Source: Nanobdellota archaeon (GTDB lineage: Archaea > Nanobdellota > Nanobdellia > Pacearchaeales > GW2011-AR1). Taken from it: 55,716 nucleotides of DNA. Within the stretch, counting starts at the first letter, position 1. Each line of letters begins with the position of its first letter. The notes under the pieces were generated by a model. The model ran no database searches. It worked only from the letters and a program-made list of their open reading frames with translations, and had not been told where the DNA came from. Shown piece by piece: positions 41,857-50,023 of this stretch. The stretch is taken from assembly GCA_030611805.1 (NCBI GenBank), contig JAUWPB010000004.1:1-55716 (forward strand), given 5' to 3'. Made by a program: the position numbers and the translations under genes.

Positions 41857-41927
41857 TGCGCGGTCTGGGAATCGAACCCAGCTCACCTCGTTGGCAACGA
41901 GATATTCTACCAATAAACTAACCACGC
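41857..41927 (-). tRNA. tRNA-Gly (GCC)
   Basis: On the minus strand acceptor GCGTGGT pairs with ACCGCGC (one G-T), the anticodon loop TTGCCAA sits between TCTCG and CGAGG, and the T-arm is CTGGG-TTCGATT-CCCAG. Anticodon GCC gives Gly. No intron. It lies 35 bases from tRNA-Val on the same strand. Confidence 0.94.
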
Positions 41928-41962
41928 TTGAAATTATTAATAATAATTAGTTTAAAAAAATA

Positions 41963-42033
41963 TGGTCCGTGGAGGGATCGAACCTCCGCCTTCTCGGTGT
42001 AAACGAGAGGGTCTACCATTAGCCTAACGGACC
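41963..42033 (-). tRNA. tRNA-Val (TAC)
   Basis: On the minus strand acceptor GGTCCGT pairs with ACGGACC, the D-arm is TTAGGCTAATGGTAGA, the anticodon loop TTTACAC lies between TCTCG and CGAGA, and the T-arm is GGAGG-TTCGATC-CCTCC. Anticodon TAC gives Val; discriminator A. No intron. Confidence 0.94.
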
Positions 42034-42135
42034 TTTTAGATTATTATTAATAACCTTAAAATTATAATAAGTTTATGGCTTTTAAGTTTTTGGATTTGAT
42101 TAATAAATAAATTGTTGTAAGTTTTGAGTAGTAAG

Positions 42136-42145
42136 ATTTATAAGG
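42136..42145 (+). promoter_or_regulatory. TATA box of the nucleotidyltransferase gene
   Basis: ATTTATAAGG lies centred about 25 bases before the ATG at 42166, supporting a leaderless start there and excluding the in-frame codon at 42124. Confidence 0.65.
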
Positions 42146-42165
42146 TTAAAAGAATATTTTTCATT

Positions 42166-43965
42166 ATGGAACCAAATAATCAAGACATTCCTGAAATGAA
42201 TTTAGATAAAAAGTACTCCACTGAAAAACCTATTACTGAAAATCCTGCTAAAATAAAAAAAGAAATGGAGAAAACAAAAAAAGAACTTGAAAGATTAAAG
42301 TCTTTTATTATTAAAAAATATTCCTACACTCAGTCAATAAGTGTTTTGCCCCCGCAAGCAATTAAAAGATTTATCGAAGAAGAAGAGATTCCAAAAGAAA
42401 CTGAAAAACATATTCAACTTTATGTGATTGTGCCTGAAAACAAACTCAAGGAAACTTCCAAAATAACTCAGGGAATAGTTAAACAAATAGAATCTTTGAA
42501 ATACCCTGTAGGGCATAAACAAAAAATTTGGGTTCAGGTTAAAACTCCGATAGATGTTTGGGAGAATTGTCTGGATTCTAAGTTTGACCTGACAAGTGCC
42601 ATTGCAATGTCTTTTCCTCTTTATGACAAAGGAATTTTGGGAGCGTTAAGAGTTGCTGAAATCCACAAATCTTTGGTTTTGCAAAAGTTTGAAAAATATG
42701 TTGTGAGTTATGTTATCGGTGGAAGTTTAGTAAGAGGAGAAGCAATTGAAACTTCTGATGTTGATGTTTTTGTTATTATTAATGATACAGATGTTAAACG
42801 CATGCCAAGACTTGAATTAAAAGAAAGACTCAGGGGAATAATTTACCAGTATGTTGCTGAGGCCTCTGCTCTTGCCGGAGTAAAGAACAAACTTTCTCCA
42901 CAAATTTATTTATTGACTGACTTCTGGGAATCTGTAAAAGATGCTCATCCTGTTATTTTTACTTTTATCAGGGACGGGATTCCACTTTATGATAGAGGAA
43001 CATTTATGCCATGGAAAGCATTGTTGAAAATGGGAAAGCTAAAACCTTCCCCAGAAGCAATTGATATGTATATGTCTATGGGAGATAACACCATGAAGAG
43101 GGCTAAACGGGCTTTACTTGATATAGTTATCCAGGATATTTTTTATGGAGTCAGCACTCCAAGCCAGGCGTTGCTTATGCTTTATGGTTTACCTCCTCCA
43201 AATATTAAAGAAACAGTTAAAGAAATGAGGCGGGTTTTTGTTGATAAAGAAAAAATGCTCGAGAAGAAATATATAGATATACTTGAAGAAATTATGATTA
43301 AATATTATAAAGGTTATGAACATGAAAAAGTTAAAGAAGTTTCCGGAAAAGAAGTGGATAAACTTTTGAAAAATGCTGAAGATTATATGAAAAGATTAAA
43401 AGAACTGAGAGAGCAAATTGAAAAAAGGGCTCAGGAGAAAACAATAGAGCAAATATACAAAGATATTTTTGATTTGCTGAAATCAATACTTGGGAAAAAA
43501 TCTCAGGAGAAAATTATTCAGGAGTTTGAAAAAGATTTTGTTAAGACAGGGAAGTTTACACCTCAACATTTGAGAATTTTAAAAGGTGTTGTTAGTGCAA
43601 GAAAGGAATTTAAAAAAGGAAAATCAAATCCTCATAAAGTTGATGAAGCAAGAAAAAATGCAGCAATTTTAATTAATGATTTAATTGAATATTCTCAGAG
43701 AAAAGATTTAATTTCTCTTGAGAGAGGGAGAATGAGGCTAAAATATGGTAAAAATCAAATAGCAGAGTTATTAATTTGTGATGAAAAAAGTTTTTTATTC
43801 CAGGATAAAATTATCAAAAAATTAACAGACAAAATTGAAGATTCAGATATGAAAGAGGTTTCTGACGCTGTTGAAAAACAAAAATTAAAACAAACTGTTG
43901 AAATTAACCCTAAAGTTTTTGTGTTATTGAAAAAAGAACTTGGGGAATTTGAAATTGTTTTGTAA
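42166..43965 (+). CDS. Large nucleotidyltransferase-domain protein
   Basis: The 599-residue protein has a Pol beta-type nucleotidyltransferase signature: YVIGGSLVRGEAIETSDVDV near residues 182-201 (G-G-S followed by D-x-D). A helical, Lys/Glu-rich C-terminal half (residues 360-599) contains coiled-coil-like stretches. Residues 25-60 form another short coiled coil. The family transfers nucleotides to RNA, protein or small molecules; the exact reaction is unknown. Similar long proteins occur in DPANN genomes, as far as I can recall. It is preceded by tRNA-Val on the other strand. Confidence 0.82.
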   Translation: MEPNNQDIPEMNLDKKYSTEKPITENPAKIKKEMEKTKKELERLKSFIIKKYSYTQSISVLPPQAIKRFIEEEEIPKETEKHIQLYVIVPENKLKETSKITQGIVKQIESLKYPVGHKQKIWVQVKTPIDVWENCLDSKFDLTSAIAMSFPLYDKGILGALRVAEIHKSLVLQKFEKYVVSYVIGGSLVRGEAIETSDVDVFVIINDTDVKRMPRLELKERLRGIIYQYVAEASALAGVKNKLSPQIYLLTDFWESVKDAHPVIFTFIRDGIPLYDRGTFMPWKALLKMGKLKPSPEAIDMYMSMGDNTMKRAKRALLDIVIQDIFYGVSTPSQALLMLYGLPPPNIKETVKEMRRVFVDKEKMLEKKYIDILEEIMIKYYKGYEHEKVKEVSGKEVDKLLKNAEDYMKRLKELREQIEKRAQEKTIEQIYKDIFDLLKSILGKKSQEKIIQEFEKDFVKTGKFTPQHLRILKGVVSARKEFKKGKSNPHKVDEARKNAAILINDLIEYSQRKDLISLERGRMRLKYGKNQIAELLICDEKSFLFQDKIIKKLTDKIEDSDMKEVSDAVEKQKLKQTVEINPKVFVLLKKELGEFEIVL

Positions 43966-44004
43966 TGCAATAATCTTTAAATATAGTTAATTCTAAAAAA
44001 TAAA

Positions 44005-44421
44005 ATGATTGAAAAAAATTTATCAGATGAATTAACTGGTCCAAAAGTAAAACCTGGATTAATGCTCAAATGGGGAGGACATCCAAATGGAACTTTAATA
44101 ATCTATGGAGAATCTCTTTCCCAAAATGGAGTAAGAGAATATTCAGGAATAGCATTAATAACCACAAATTTTTTTAATAAAATCAGACCAAAAAAACAAT
44201 TTGATTATGGTTGGCAAAATTATTTTACAATTGATTTTTTAAAGCAGTGGAGGGGAGGAAAAATGTTAAACAAAGATGAGTTCTATAAAAAGAGAACTTT
44301 ACTTTTTCATAACCCCATATTAATATCTTGTATTAGTGGTTTAATCAAACAACATGAAGAAGGTAATCAACTTTATTATCAACATCCTGATTTTGAAAAA
44401 ATCCTGCATTCTCCTTTTTAA
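44005..44421 (+). CDS. Hypothetical protein upstream of S6e
   Basis: The 138-residue product starts MIEKNLSDELTGPKVKPGLM and contains several aromatic residues (WGGHPNGTLIIYGESLSQNG; FDYGWQNYFTIDFLKQWRGG). No family is recognised. A TATA-like CTTTAAATATAG (43975-43986) precedes it. It lies 39 bases after the nucleotidyltransferase gene and 44 bases before S6e, all on the plus strand. Confidence 0.6.
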   Translation: MIEKNLSDELTGPKVKPGLMLKWGGHPNGTLIIYGESLSQNGVREYSGIALITTNFFNKIRPKKQFDYGWQNYFTIDFLKQWRGGKMLNKDEFYKKRTLLFHNPILISCISGLIKQHEEGNQLYYQHPDFEKILHSPF

Positions 44422-44465
44422 TTTTTACAAGAAAGTTTTATAAACCAAATCCTCAATTAATTCTT

Positions 44466-44909
44466 ATGGCATTTAAAATAAACATCTCAGAAAAAACCGG
44501 AAAAACTTTTAATTTGGAATCAGAGGGTGAGGAATTAGTCGGAAAAGAACTTCATGATAAAGTAGATGGAAAAGATATTCTTCCGGACTTAGCTGGTTAT
44601 GAATTTGAAATCACAGGAGCAAGTGATAAAGCAGGGTTTACAGCAATGAAAAATGTTGAAGGAATTGGTCTGAACAGAGTTTTGTTGAGTTATGGAAAAG
44701 GCATGAAAAAAAAGCCGAGAAAAGAAGGTAAAAAGAAATCATCAAAAAACAAGCCAAAAGGATTAAGATTAAGAAAAACAGTTCGGGGTAAAGTTATCTC
44801 GAAAGAAATTTCTCAAATCAATCTTAAAGTTCTAAAAGAAGGGAGCAAAAAACTTGCAGAAATCTTTTCTAAAGGTGAAGAAAAAGTTAAAGAAGAAAAG
44901 AGTGAATAA
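44466..44909 (+). CDS. rps6e: 30S ribosomal protein S6e
   Basis: The 147-residue protein has the archaeal S6e pattern: MAFKINISEKTGKTFNLESE, GKELHDKVDGKDILPDLAGYEFEITGASDKAGF (around residues 27-60), RVLLSYGKGMKKKPRKEGKK and GLRLRKTVRGKVISKEISQIN. S6e is a small-subunit protein present in archaea and eukaryotes, absent from bacteria. A lysine-rich tail extends past the usual end. A TATA-like GTTTTATAAACC (44433-44444) precedes the ATG by about 27 bases. Confidence 0.96.
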   Translation: MAFKINISEKTGKTFNLESEGEELVGKELHDKVDGKDILPDLAGYEFEITGASDKAGFTAMKNVEGIGLNRVLLSYGKGMKKKPRKEGKKKSSKNKPKGLRLRKTVRGKVISKEISQINLKVLKEGSKKLAEIFSKGEEKVKEEKSE

Positions 44910-44936
44910 ATTATAAAAAAAATTAAAGAATAGACT

Positions 44937-46490
44937 TCACTGAATTCCAAACTTCCTTAAAACTTCTTCAGGATTTTTGTAATACTGATTAATTATATCC
45001 TGAACTTTCTTAAAACCAAAAATTTTATTTTGATATAATTTGTAAATTAACTGCACTCTTTTTCTAAATTCCAAATCAAGTTCTTCTGTTTTCATTCCAT
45101 ATCTCTTTGCTATTTTTTCAAATATTTTACTATTCTTTTTAAAATAAAACTGGTCGTCGGAAGGGTTCCAGACAAAAGGAGTATTTGTCAAAGCAATCCC
45201 ATCACTTGTTACATTTATTATCTCTACAATTTCTCTGAGTTTTCTTGTTTCTTGTTTCTTTACAATAGCATGAGTCATAATACAAACACAATCAAGAACA
45301 TTTAATAAAGTTGGAGAAAGTTCAATTGGGGGCGTTTCTAATCTTTTTATAACAGTATCAACAGATTCTGCGTGTATCGTGCTTATAGAAGAATGCCCCG
45401 ACGCCATACCCTGAAATAAAACATATGCTTCTTTACCTCTTACTTCACCAACAATTACATAATCAGGATTCTGTCTAAAAGAACTTTTTAACAAAGTGAA
45501 CAAATCTACTTCCCCGATGTTTCCCAATCCCGTAGCACCCCTCACAACACTTGGAAGCCAGTTTTCCCGGGGGAGATTTAGCTCACGCGTGTCTTCAATT
45601 GAAACAACTCTTGCTTCAGGAGGAATGAAAAAAGCCATGGCATTTAACAAAGTAGTTTTTCCTGAAGCAGTTCCTCCTGTAATCAAAATGTTCATCTTGT
45701 GTTCAACTAATAACCAAATATATGCTAACATTTCCGGACTTAAAGTATCAAAAGATATTAATTGAATAGGTGTCCAGGGAGTTTTTGTGAACTTTCTTAT
45801 TGTGAATGTAGGTCCCTTGCTTGTGATATCTTGTGTATATGTTGCATTTACTCTGCTTCCATCAGGCAAACTTCCGTCTAAAATAGGCTTTGCATAAGAA
45901 ATATATTTTCCACACCTTTGAGCAAGTTTTTCAACAAAACTCCCAAGTTCATCTAAATCTTTAAACACAAGATTTGTTTTAATGTTTCTGTATATTCGAT
46001 GAACAATATAAACAGGACTATTACTTCCGTTGCACTCAATATCTTCTACAAAATAATCTCTTAATAACGGCTCTGTTTCATTAAACCCTATGAAATCTCT
46101 GCAAAGATAATAAAATATTTTTTTATAGCTTTCATAAGAAATATTTATTCCAAGTTCAATTGCCAAAAGTTTGAATCTCTTATCAATATATTCTAATAAT
46201 TTTTCCTTGCTTTTTTCAACAACACCTTCAAAGTTAATCATATTTCGCATTGCCAAAATTATTTGTTCTTTATGTTTTATCTCTTCTTTGTTCAATAACG
46301 GCTCTTCAATTTCATATTTTAATTCATGAATTTTTGAATCCCAATAAATATGTGCATAAGTAAATGGAGAAATTAGACAATATCTTACATTAATTTTTGT
46401 TTTGTCTTTTATTTTTTTCAATGGAGGAATCACTGGAGAAAAGTTTATCGGAACTCGCGGGTAATTTTGAATGTTTATTTGTTCTGCCAT
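44937..46490 (-). CDS. Type IV pilus/secretion ATPase (TadA/VirB11/FlaI class)
   Basis: The 517-residue protein has an N-terminal domain with PLLRDYFVEDIECNGSNSPV near residue 139, then Walker A ILITGGTASGKTTLLNAM near 275, an Asp box (VSIEDTRELNLP), Walker B-like PDYVIVGEVRGKEAYVLFQG near 340 and the His box GHSSISTIHAES. It powers pilus assembly or secretion from the cytoplasm. It is the last gene of the pilin operon; no membrane platform (TadC/FlaJ-like) gene is present on this strand downstream, where S6e is convergent. Confidence 0.95.
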   Translation of the reverse strand: MAEQINIQNYPRVPINFSPVIPPLKKIKDKTKINVRYCLISPFTYAHIYWDSKIHELKYEIEEPLLNKEEIKHKEQIILAMRNMINFEGVVEKSKEKLLEYIDKRFKLLAIELGINISYESYKKIFYYLCRDFIGFNETEPLLRDYFVEDIECNGSNSPVYIVHRIYRNIKTNLVFKDLDELGSFVEKLAQRCGKYISYAKPILDGSLPDGSRVNATYTQDITSKGPTFTIRKFTKTPWTPIQLISFDTLSPEMLAYIWLLVEHKMNILITGGTASGKTTLLNAMAFFIPPEARVVSIEDTRELNLPRENWLPSVVRGATGLGNIGEVDLFTLLKSSFRQNPDYVIVGEVRGKEAYVLFQGMASGHSSISTIHAESVDTVIKRLETPPIELSPTLLNVLDCVCIMTHAIVKKQETRKLREIVEIINVTSDGIALTNTPFVWNPSDDQFYFKKNSKIFEKIAKRYGMKTEELDLEFRKRVQLIYKLYQNKIFGFKKVQDIINQYYKNPEEVLRKFGIQ

Positions 46491-46503
46491 TTTTTATTTA
46501 ATA

Positions 46504-47031
46504 TTAACTAACCTCAAAATCAATTACTGTATTATTTCCAATTTTACCTTTATTTGAGATAAGTAATTTATAAGATGTTGAAGACTTGCTTATTAATTTT
46601 AATTTGTCTTCATCCTGATAAGTTATATTATATTTTTTACCATAATCTTGTGTTAAAGTTACTAAATTAAATTTTCCTCTTTTTTCAGTTCGTGCAATCA
46701 TGTCACCAATACTAATATTTTCCCCTGGTTGACTATAAGTATACTTACCTTCTATTTCAAAAATAATCTTATCACCTACTCCATCTATTTTTAAAGCTCC
46801 TTTTTTTATTTCTAATTCAATTAATCTTGTATTTCCTGCACCCCCTTGAGAAATTGATAAAATAACACTGCTAATATCTTTAATTATTCCAATAGATTGT
46901 TCAATAATTATTTTATCCTGGAGTTCCTCTATTTTTGGTTTTGCATAAGAAAGAACTAACCCAATCATAACAAAAGCAATTAAAGTATAAATTACTGTTT
47001 CAATCCAGACTTGTCCTCTCTTTTTTTCCAT
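46504..47031 (-). CDS. Pilin-like protein with class III signal
   Basis: The 175-residue protein has a prepilin-type start (KKRGQVWIETVIYTLIAFVM, cleavage expected after KRG) and a 20-residue hydrophobic helix followed by a beta-rich domain. It lies 13 bases before the ATPase gene. Its promoter and first codons (ATGGAAAAAAA) are identical to those of the next upstream pilin gene. Probably a minor pilin or assembly component. Confidence 0.85.
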   Translation of the reverse strand: MEKKRGQVWIETVIYTLIAFVMIGLVLSYAKPKIEELQDKIIIEQSIGIIKDISSVILSISQGGAGNTRLIELEIKKGALKIDGVGDKIIFEIEGKYTYSQPGENISIGDMIARTEKRGKFNLVTLTQDYGKKYNITYQDEDKLKLISKSSTSYKLLISNKGKIGNNTVIDFEVS

Positions 47032-47070
47032 AATATAAAAACAGAAATAGAGTTAATAAATTTAACTAAC
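47021..47070 (-). repeat. 50-base promoter and start-codon repeat, copy 1
   Basis: The block from the first 11 coding bases of the pilin at 47031 through its upstream TATA-like AAATTTATTAA recurs without mismatch at 48162-48211, where it starts the pilin gene at 48172. The two copies are 1141 bases apart. Confidence 0.9.
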
Positions 47071-47095
47071 CAAACCCTTGATTATCATAAGCAAT

Positions 47096-48172
47096 TTACA
47101 CCACATCAATACCTATTGCATAATCTAATCTTAAATCACTGCCAGTTGTTCCAACAATCGTTGGAGAAGAGGGAGTAGAAATATCTACGATTGTTAGACT
47201 GTCGGCATGAGTTGCAGCAACATAAGCATAATTGCCAATTACTTGAACACCAAACACTCCATCTAATCTTAAATCACTGCCAGTTGTTCCAACAATCGTT
47301 GGAGAAGAGGGAGTAGAAATATCTACGATTGTTAGACTGTCGGCAATATATGCAGTAACATAAGCATAAATATCACTAACTCCTTCTATTTCACAACTTG
47401 CATTAATACATGTTCCTGATTCGCAATTTGTTCCAGAAGGACAACTTCCACAATTATTTTGGTCAATTATTGTTTCTCCACAAACAACACCAGAAGGATC
47501 TGCACAATCAGGAATGCAATCTTCTTCAACACAAATTCCCTCAACGCAACTATATCCCTCTTCACAATCACCGCAGTTAATTTCTTCGTTACAATTATTT
47601 ATTTTAGTTCCACAAACCCATGTCTCACAAGTAGTTTCAGTAGATTCAGCGACGCAATCGTCATCTCCCGCTAATCCTCCTTCAATCTCATACATATATA
47701 ATGCATCACAAACTTCACATTGTTTTCCATTTATAATTGGTGAGATTTCTATTAAATCTGGTTTTCCAGAAAAATTACTCATATCATAAACATAAGTTAA
47801 ACCCTCATTTTTCGCAGGAAGTTTTATTCCAGAAGAACCATCTGGATAATTTGTTAAGCCATTAATTATCTTTTCTTCATTAGTTATTATCAAACTTTTT
47901 GTTACACCCCCGCCAGATATTAAAATAAGAATGTTATCAACTTCTATATCTTTAAGGTTTATTGAAAATTGAAGTTTGTTTGAAATAGGATCATATAAAG
48001 TATATTTATTATTAATTTTTATTTTTCCAAGAACATCAAAACAAGATTCAGTGCTGCTAATATTTTCTTCTATGGTGTTTTTTACAACAACCCAAACAAT
48101 TGCAATCGCTGAAATAACCAAAGCAATTAAAATTAATGTAGTGATAACTGCTGAAAGACCTTTTTTTTCCAT
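47096..48172 (-). CDS. Large pilin-like protein with Cys-rich and LVIVD-repeat parts
   Basis: The 358-residue product has a class III signal (EKKGLSAVITTLILIALVIS), a pilin body similar to the protein at 48239 (ISNKLQFSINLKDIEVDNIL), a Cys-rich region (residues about 175-260, NCGSCPSGTNCESGTCI) and two LVIVD-type beta-propeller blades (DSLTIVDISTPSSPTIVGTT) at the C-terminus. The blades are encoded by an 85-base exact repeat with 138-base spacing (47123-47207 and 47261-47345). The last codons before the stop look like a third, truncated blade. The body suggests a surface-exposed pilus subunit or adhesin. It starts with a copy of the neighbour's promoter and start codon. Confidence 0.82.
   Translation of the reverse strand: MEKKGLSAVITTLILIALVISAIAIVWVVVKNTIEENISSTESCFDVLGKIKINNKYTLYDPISNKLQFSINLKDIEVDNILILISGGGVTKSLIITNEEKIINGLTNYPDGSSGIKLPAKNEGLTYVYDMSNFSGKPDLIEISPIINGKQCEVCDALYMYEIEGGLAGDDDCVAESTETTCETWVCGTKINNCNEEINCGDCEEGYSCVEGICVEEDCIPDCADPSGVVCGETIIDQNNCGSCPSGTNCESGTCINASCEIEGVSDIYAYVTAYIADSLTIVDISTPSSPTIVGTTGSDLRLDGVFGVQVIGNYAYVAATHADSLTIVDISTPSSPTIVGTTGSDLRLDYAIGIDVV
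47123..47345 (-). repeat. Tandem repeat of LVIVD blades
   Basis: Two 85-base segments (47123-47207, 47261-47345) are identical, with a period of 138 bases or 46 codons. After the second blade on the coding strand, GATGTGGTGTAAATTGCTTA looks like a further blade start interrupted by TAA. Confidence 0.85.
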
Positions 48173-48211
48173 AATATAAAAACAGAAATAGAGTTAATAA
48201 ATTTAACTAAC
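48162..48211 (-). repeat. 50-base promoter and start-codon repeat, copy 2
   Basis: Identical to 47021-47070 and includes the ATG at 48172. Unrelated sequence lies outside the repeat on both sides. Confidence 0.9.
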
Positions 48212-48238
48212 AATTGAATTGGATTTTAATATCAAAGT

Positions 48239-48802
48239 TTATGCCAGTGATAAACAATTATCAATTTCAGATAATGAATCAGAAACATCGCATTGTTTTC
48301 CATTTATAATTGGTGCGATTTCTATTGAATCCGGAGCATTGGAAAAAGCATCTGTCACATAAGTTAAACCTGCATTTTTTCCAGGGAGTTTTATCTGGTC
48401 TGTGCCAAAACCAGTGCTTTTATAATTTGCCAAATTTGCAATTTGTTGGTCTTCATTTGTTATTGTAAAACTTTTTACTGCTCCGTCTCCGGAAATTGAA
48501 ATAAGAATGTTACCAACTTCTATATCTTTAAGGTTTATTGAAAATTGAAATTCATTTGAAATAGAATCATAACAAGTGTATCTGCTGTTGATTGTAACTT
48601 CTCCAAAGACTCCGAAACAAGACTCCACATCTTCAAGCTCACTCTGTATTAGATTATTTACAACTACCCAAACAATTGAAACTAATGCAAATACTAATGC
48701 AATCAAAATTACAACAGTAATAACTCCTGATAAACCCCTTTTTAGATTTGGAAAAATTCTGGATTTGGAAAAATTCATTTTTGTTTTTTTGTTGGTTTCC
48801 AT
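48239..48802 (-). CDS. Pilin-like protein, paralogue of the one at 47096
   Basis: The 187-residue product has a class III signal after a longer basic head (NLKRGLSGVITVVILIALVF). Its body aligns by eye with the protein at 47096: ESCFGVFGEVTINSRYTCYD against ESCFDVLGKIKINNKYTLYD, then QFSINLKDIEV in both. It lacks the Cys-rich and LVIVD parts. Probably a major or minor pilin arising by tandem duplication. Confidence 0.85.
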   Translation of the reverse strand: METNKKTKMNFSKSRIFPNLKRGLSGVITVVILIALVFALVSIVWVVVNNLIQSELEDVESCFGVFGEVTINSRYTCYDSISNEFQFSINLKDIEVGNILISISGDGAVKSFTITNEDQQIANLANYKSTGFGTDQIKLPGKNAGLTYVTDAFSNAPDSIEIAPIINGKQCDVSDSLSEIDNCLSLA

Positions 48803-48871
48803 TGATTGTTTTATTTACTCATTAGGGCTGATACCTCTTAAGTATGAAATTGTGTTTTTTAATATTTTGAT

Positions 48872-49330
48872 TTATATAATAATTTCGTATCCATATTGTT
48901 TTTCATTGCACATAAAAGTTTTTTCACCTTTTTTAGAACTTCCTATTAAAATAGGAATTAATATTATTTCATTTGCATTACTCACATCACCACTTATCTC
49001 TCCTGAAAAAGTTCCCCCTTGATTTAAACTATTAAAGTTACTTAAATCTTTTGTTTCGTGACTTCCTTCTTTGAGAATTTTTATTTGCATACCAAAAATA
49101 GGCACATTTCCCAAATTTGAAATATATAAAACCCCCTCAGAATAACTTGCATCAAAATCCACGTCAGCACAAACAAGTTCTATATTTTTTCCGAATTTTT
49201 CCCCATAGTCAACCATCACTCCTCTAAACCATAAAAAAATAACCAAGCCAATAATTATGACCATAGCAATTAATAATACTGTTGCAATAACCGGGGAAAT
49301 TCCTCTTTTATTAAAATTCATCTCTTTCAT
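48872..49330 (-). CDS. Archaeal type IV pilin-like protein
   Basis: The 152-residue protein has a signal of the archaeal pilin N-domain type (KRGISPVIATVLLIAMVIII) and an extracellular beta-rich domain (CADVDFDASYSEGVLYISNL). The ATG at 49330 is chosen because a TATA-like ATTTATAAAC lies about 25 bases upstream, although an in-frame TTG exists at 49342. It belongs to the pilin series on this strand. Confidence 0.87.
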   Translation of the reverse strand: MKEMNFNKRGISPVIATVLLIAMVIIIGLVIFLWFRGVMVDYGEKFGKNIELVCADVDFDASYSEGVLYISNLGNVPIFGMQIKILKEGSHETKDLSNFNSLNQGGTFSGEISGDVSNANEIILIPILIGSSKKGEKTFMCNEKQYGYEIII

Positions 49331-49399
49331 TTTATCAATCAAGCAATTTATAGTTTATAAATATTAAGATTTTACATCTATTAAAAATATATGCTTCTA

Positions 49400-49921
49400 T
49401 TAAGTTATGGTCTCTTTAATTTTTGCATCTTTGCAACTTACAAATCTTATTTTATTTTCTTCTTCCTGAAATCTAACAGGAGTAATTTCAATTGAATAAA
49501 CTTTTCCAATTTCTGAGGAACTTAAATTAAATATATTTTTTATTTTATCATTTGGTTTCATAGAATTTTTATTTAATGAATCAAATATAACTGCATTAGA
49601 CACCTTAGTTCCTCCTTTAATAAGATTTTGTGATAAATCTATTATTGCTAATTTTTGTTCAGAACTATTTGTTGCATGTATAAAATATCCTGCAATATCA
49701 AACCTCCCATTATTTCTTATTGTCACATTTAATAGATTTCCCTCTTCATAGTGAGCGTCTTCTACAAATATAGAAACTCCATCAGGGCAGTTTAAAGCAT
49801 CTTTTGGCACATATGTTTTCATCCATTGATAAACAAGAGAGCCCATAATTACTGCAAAAGTTATTAGCAAAACATAACCAATCATAATGCTTATTCCTTT
49901 TTTATTTTTTTTTATTTTCAT
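49400..49921 (-). CDS. Pilin-like protein
   Basis: The 173-residue product starts with a class III signal (KKNKKGISIMIGYVLLITFA) and a hydrophobic helix to residue 30, followed by a beta-rich region (GNLLNVTIRNNGRFDIAGYF). It is followed on its 5' side by the noncoding repeat 49930-50023, not by a neighbouring pilin frame. Confidence 0.83.
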   Translation of the reverse strand: MKIKKNKKGISIMIGYVLLITFAVIMGSLVYQWMKTYVPKDALNCPDGVSIFVEDAHYEEGNLLNVTIRNNGRFDIAGYFIHATNSSEQKLAIIDLSQNLIKGGTKVSNAVIFDSLNKNSMKPNDKIKNIFNLSSSEIGKVYSIEITPVRFQEEENKIRFVSCKDAKIKETIT

Positions 49922-49929
49922 CTTTTAGT

Positions 49930-50023
49930 TTATCTCAGTTTGTAGTTCTTGGTTGTTAGTTTGTAGTATTTAGTTCTTGGTTTGTAGTTTCCCTTCTTCA
50001 CTACTAACTACTTACTAACCCCC
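49930..50023 (-). repeat. Dispersed repeat copy between two pilin genes
   Basis: On the minus strand it reads GTAGTTAGTAGTGAAGAAGG, then ACTACAAACCAAGAACTA (49971-49988 complement), then ACTAACAACCAAGAACTACA. The same elements in the same order are in ppsA (10540-10700), and a shorter version at 50585-50700. It lies immediately after the stop of the pilin at 50024. Confidence 0.8.
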
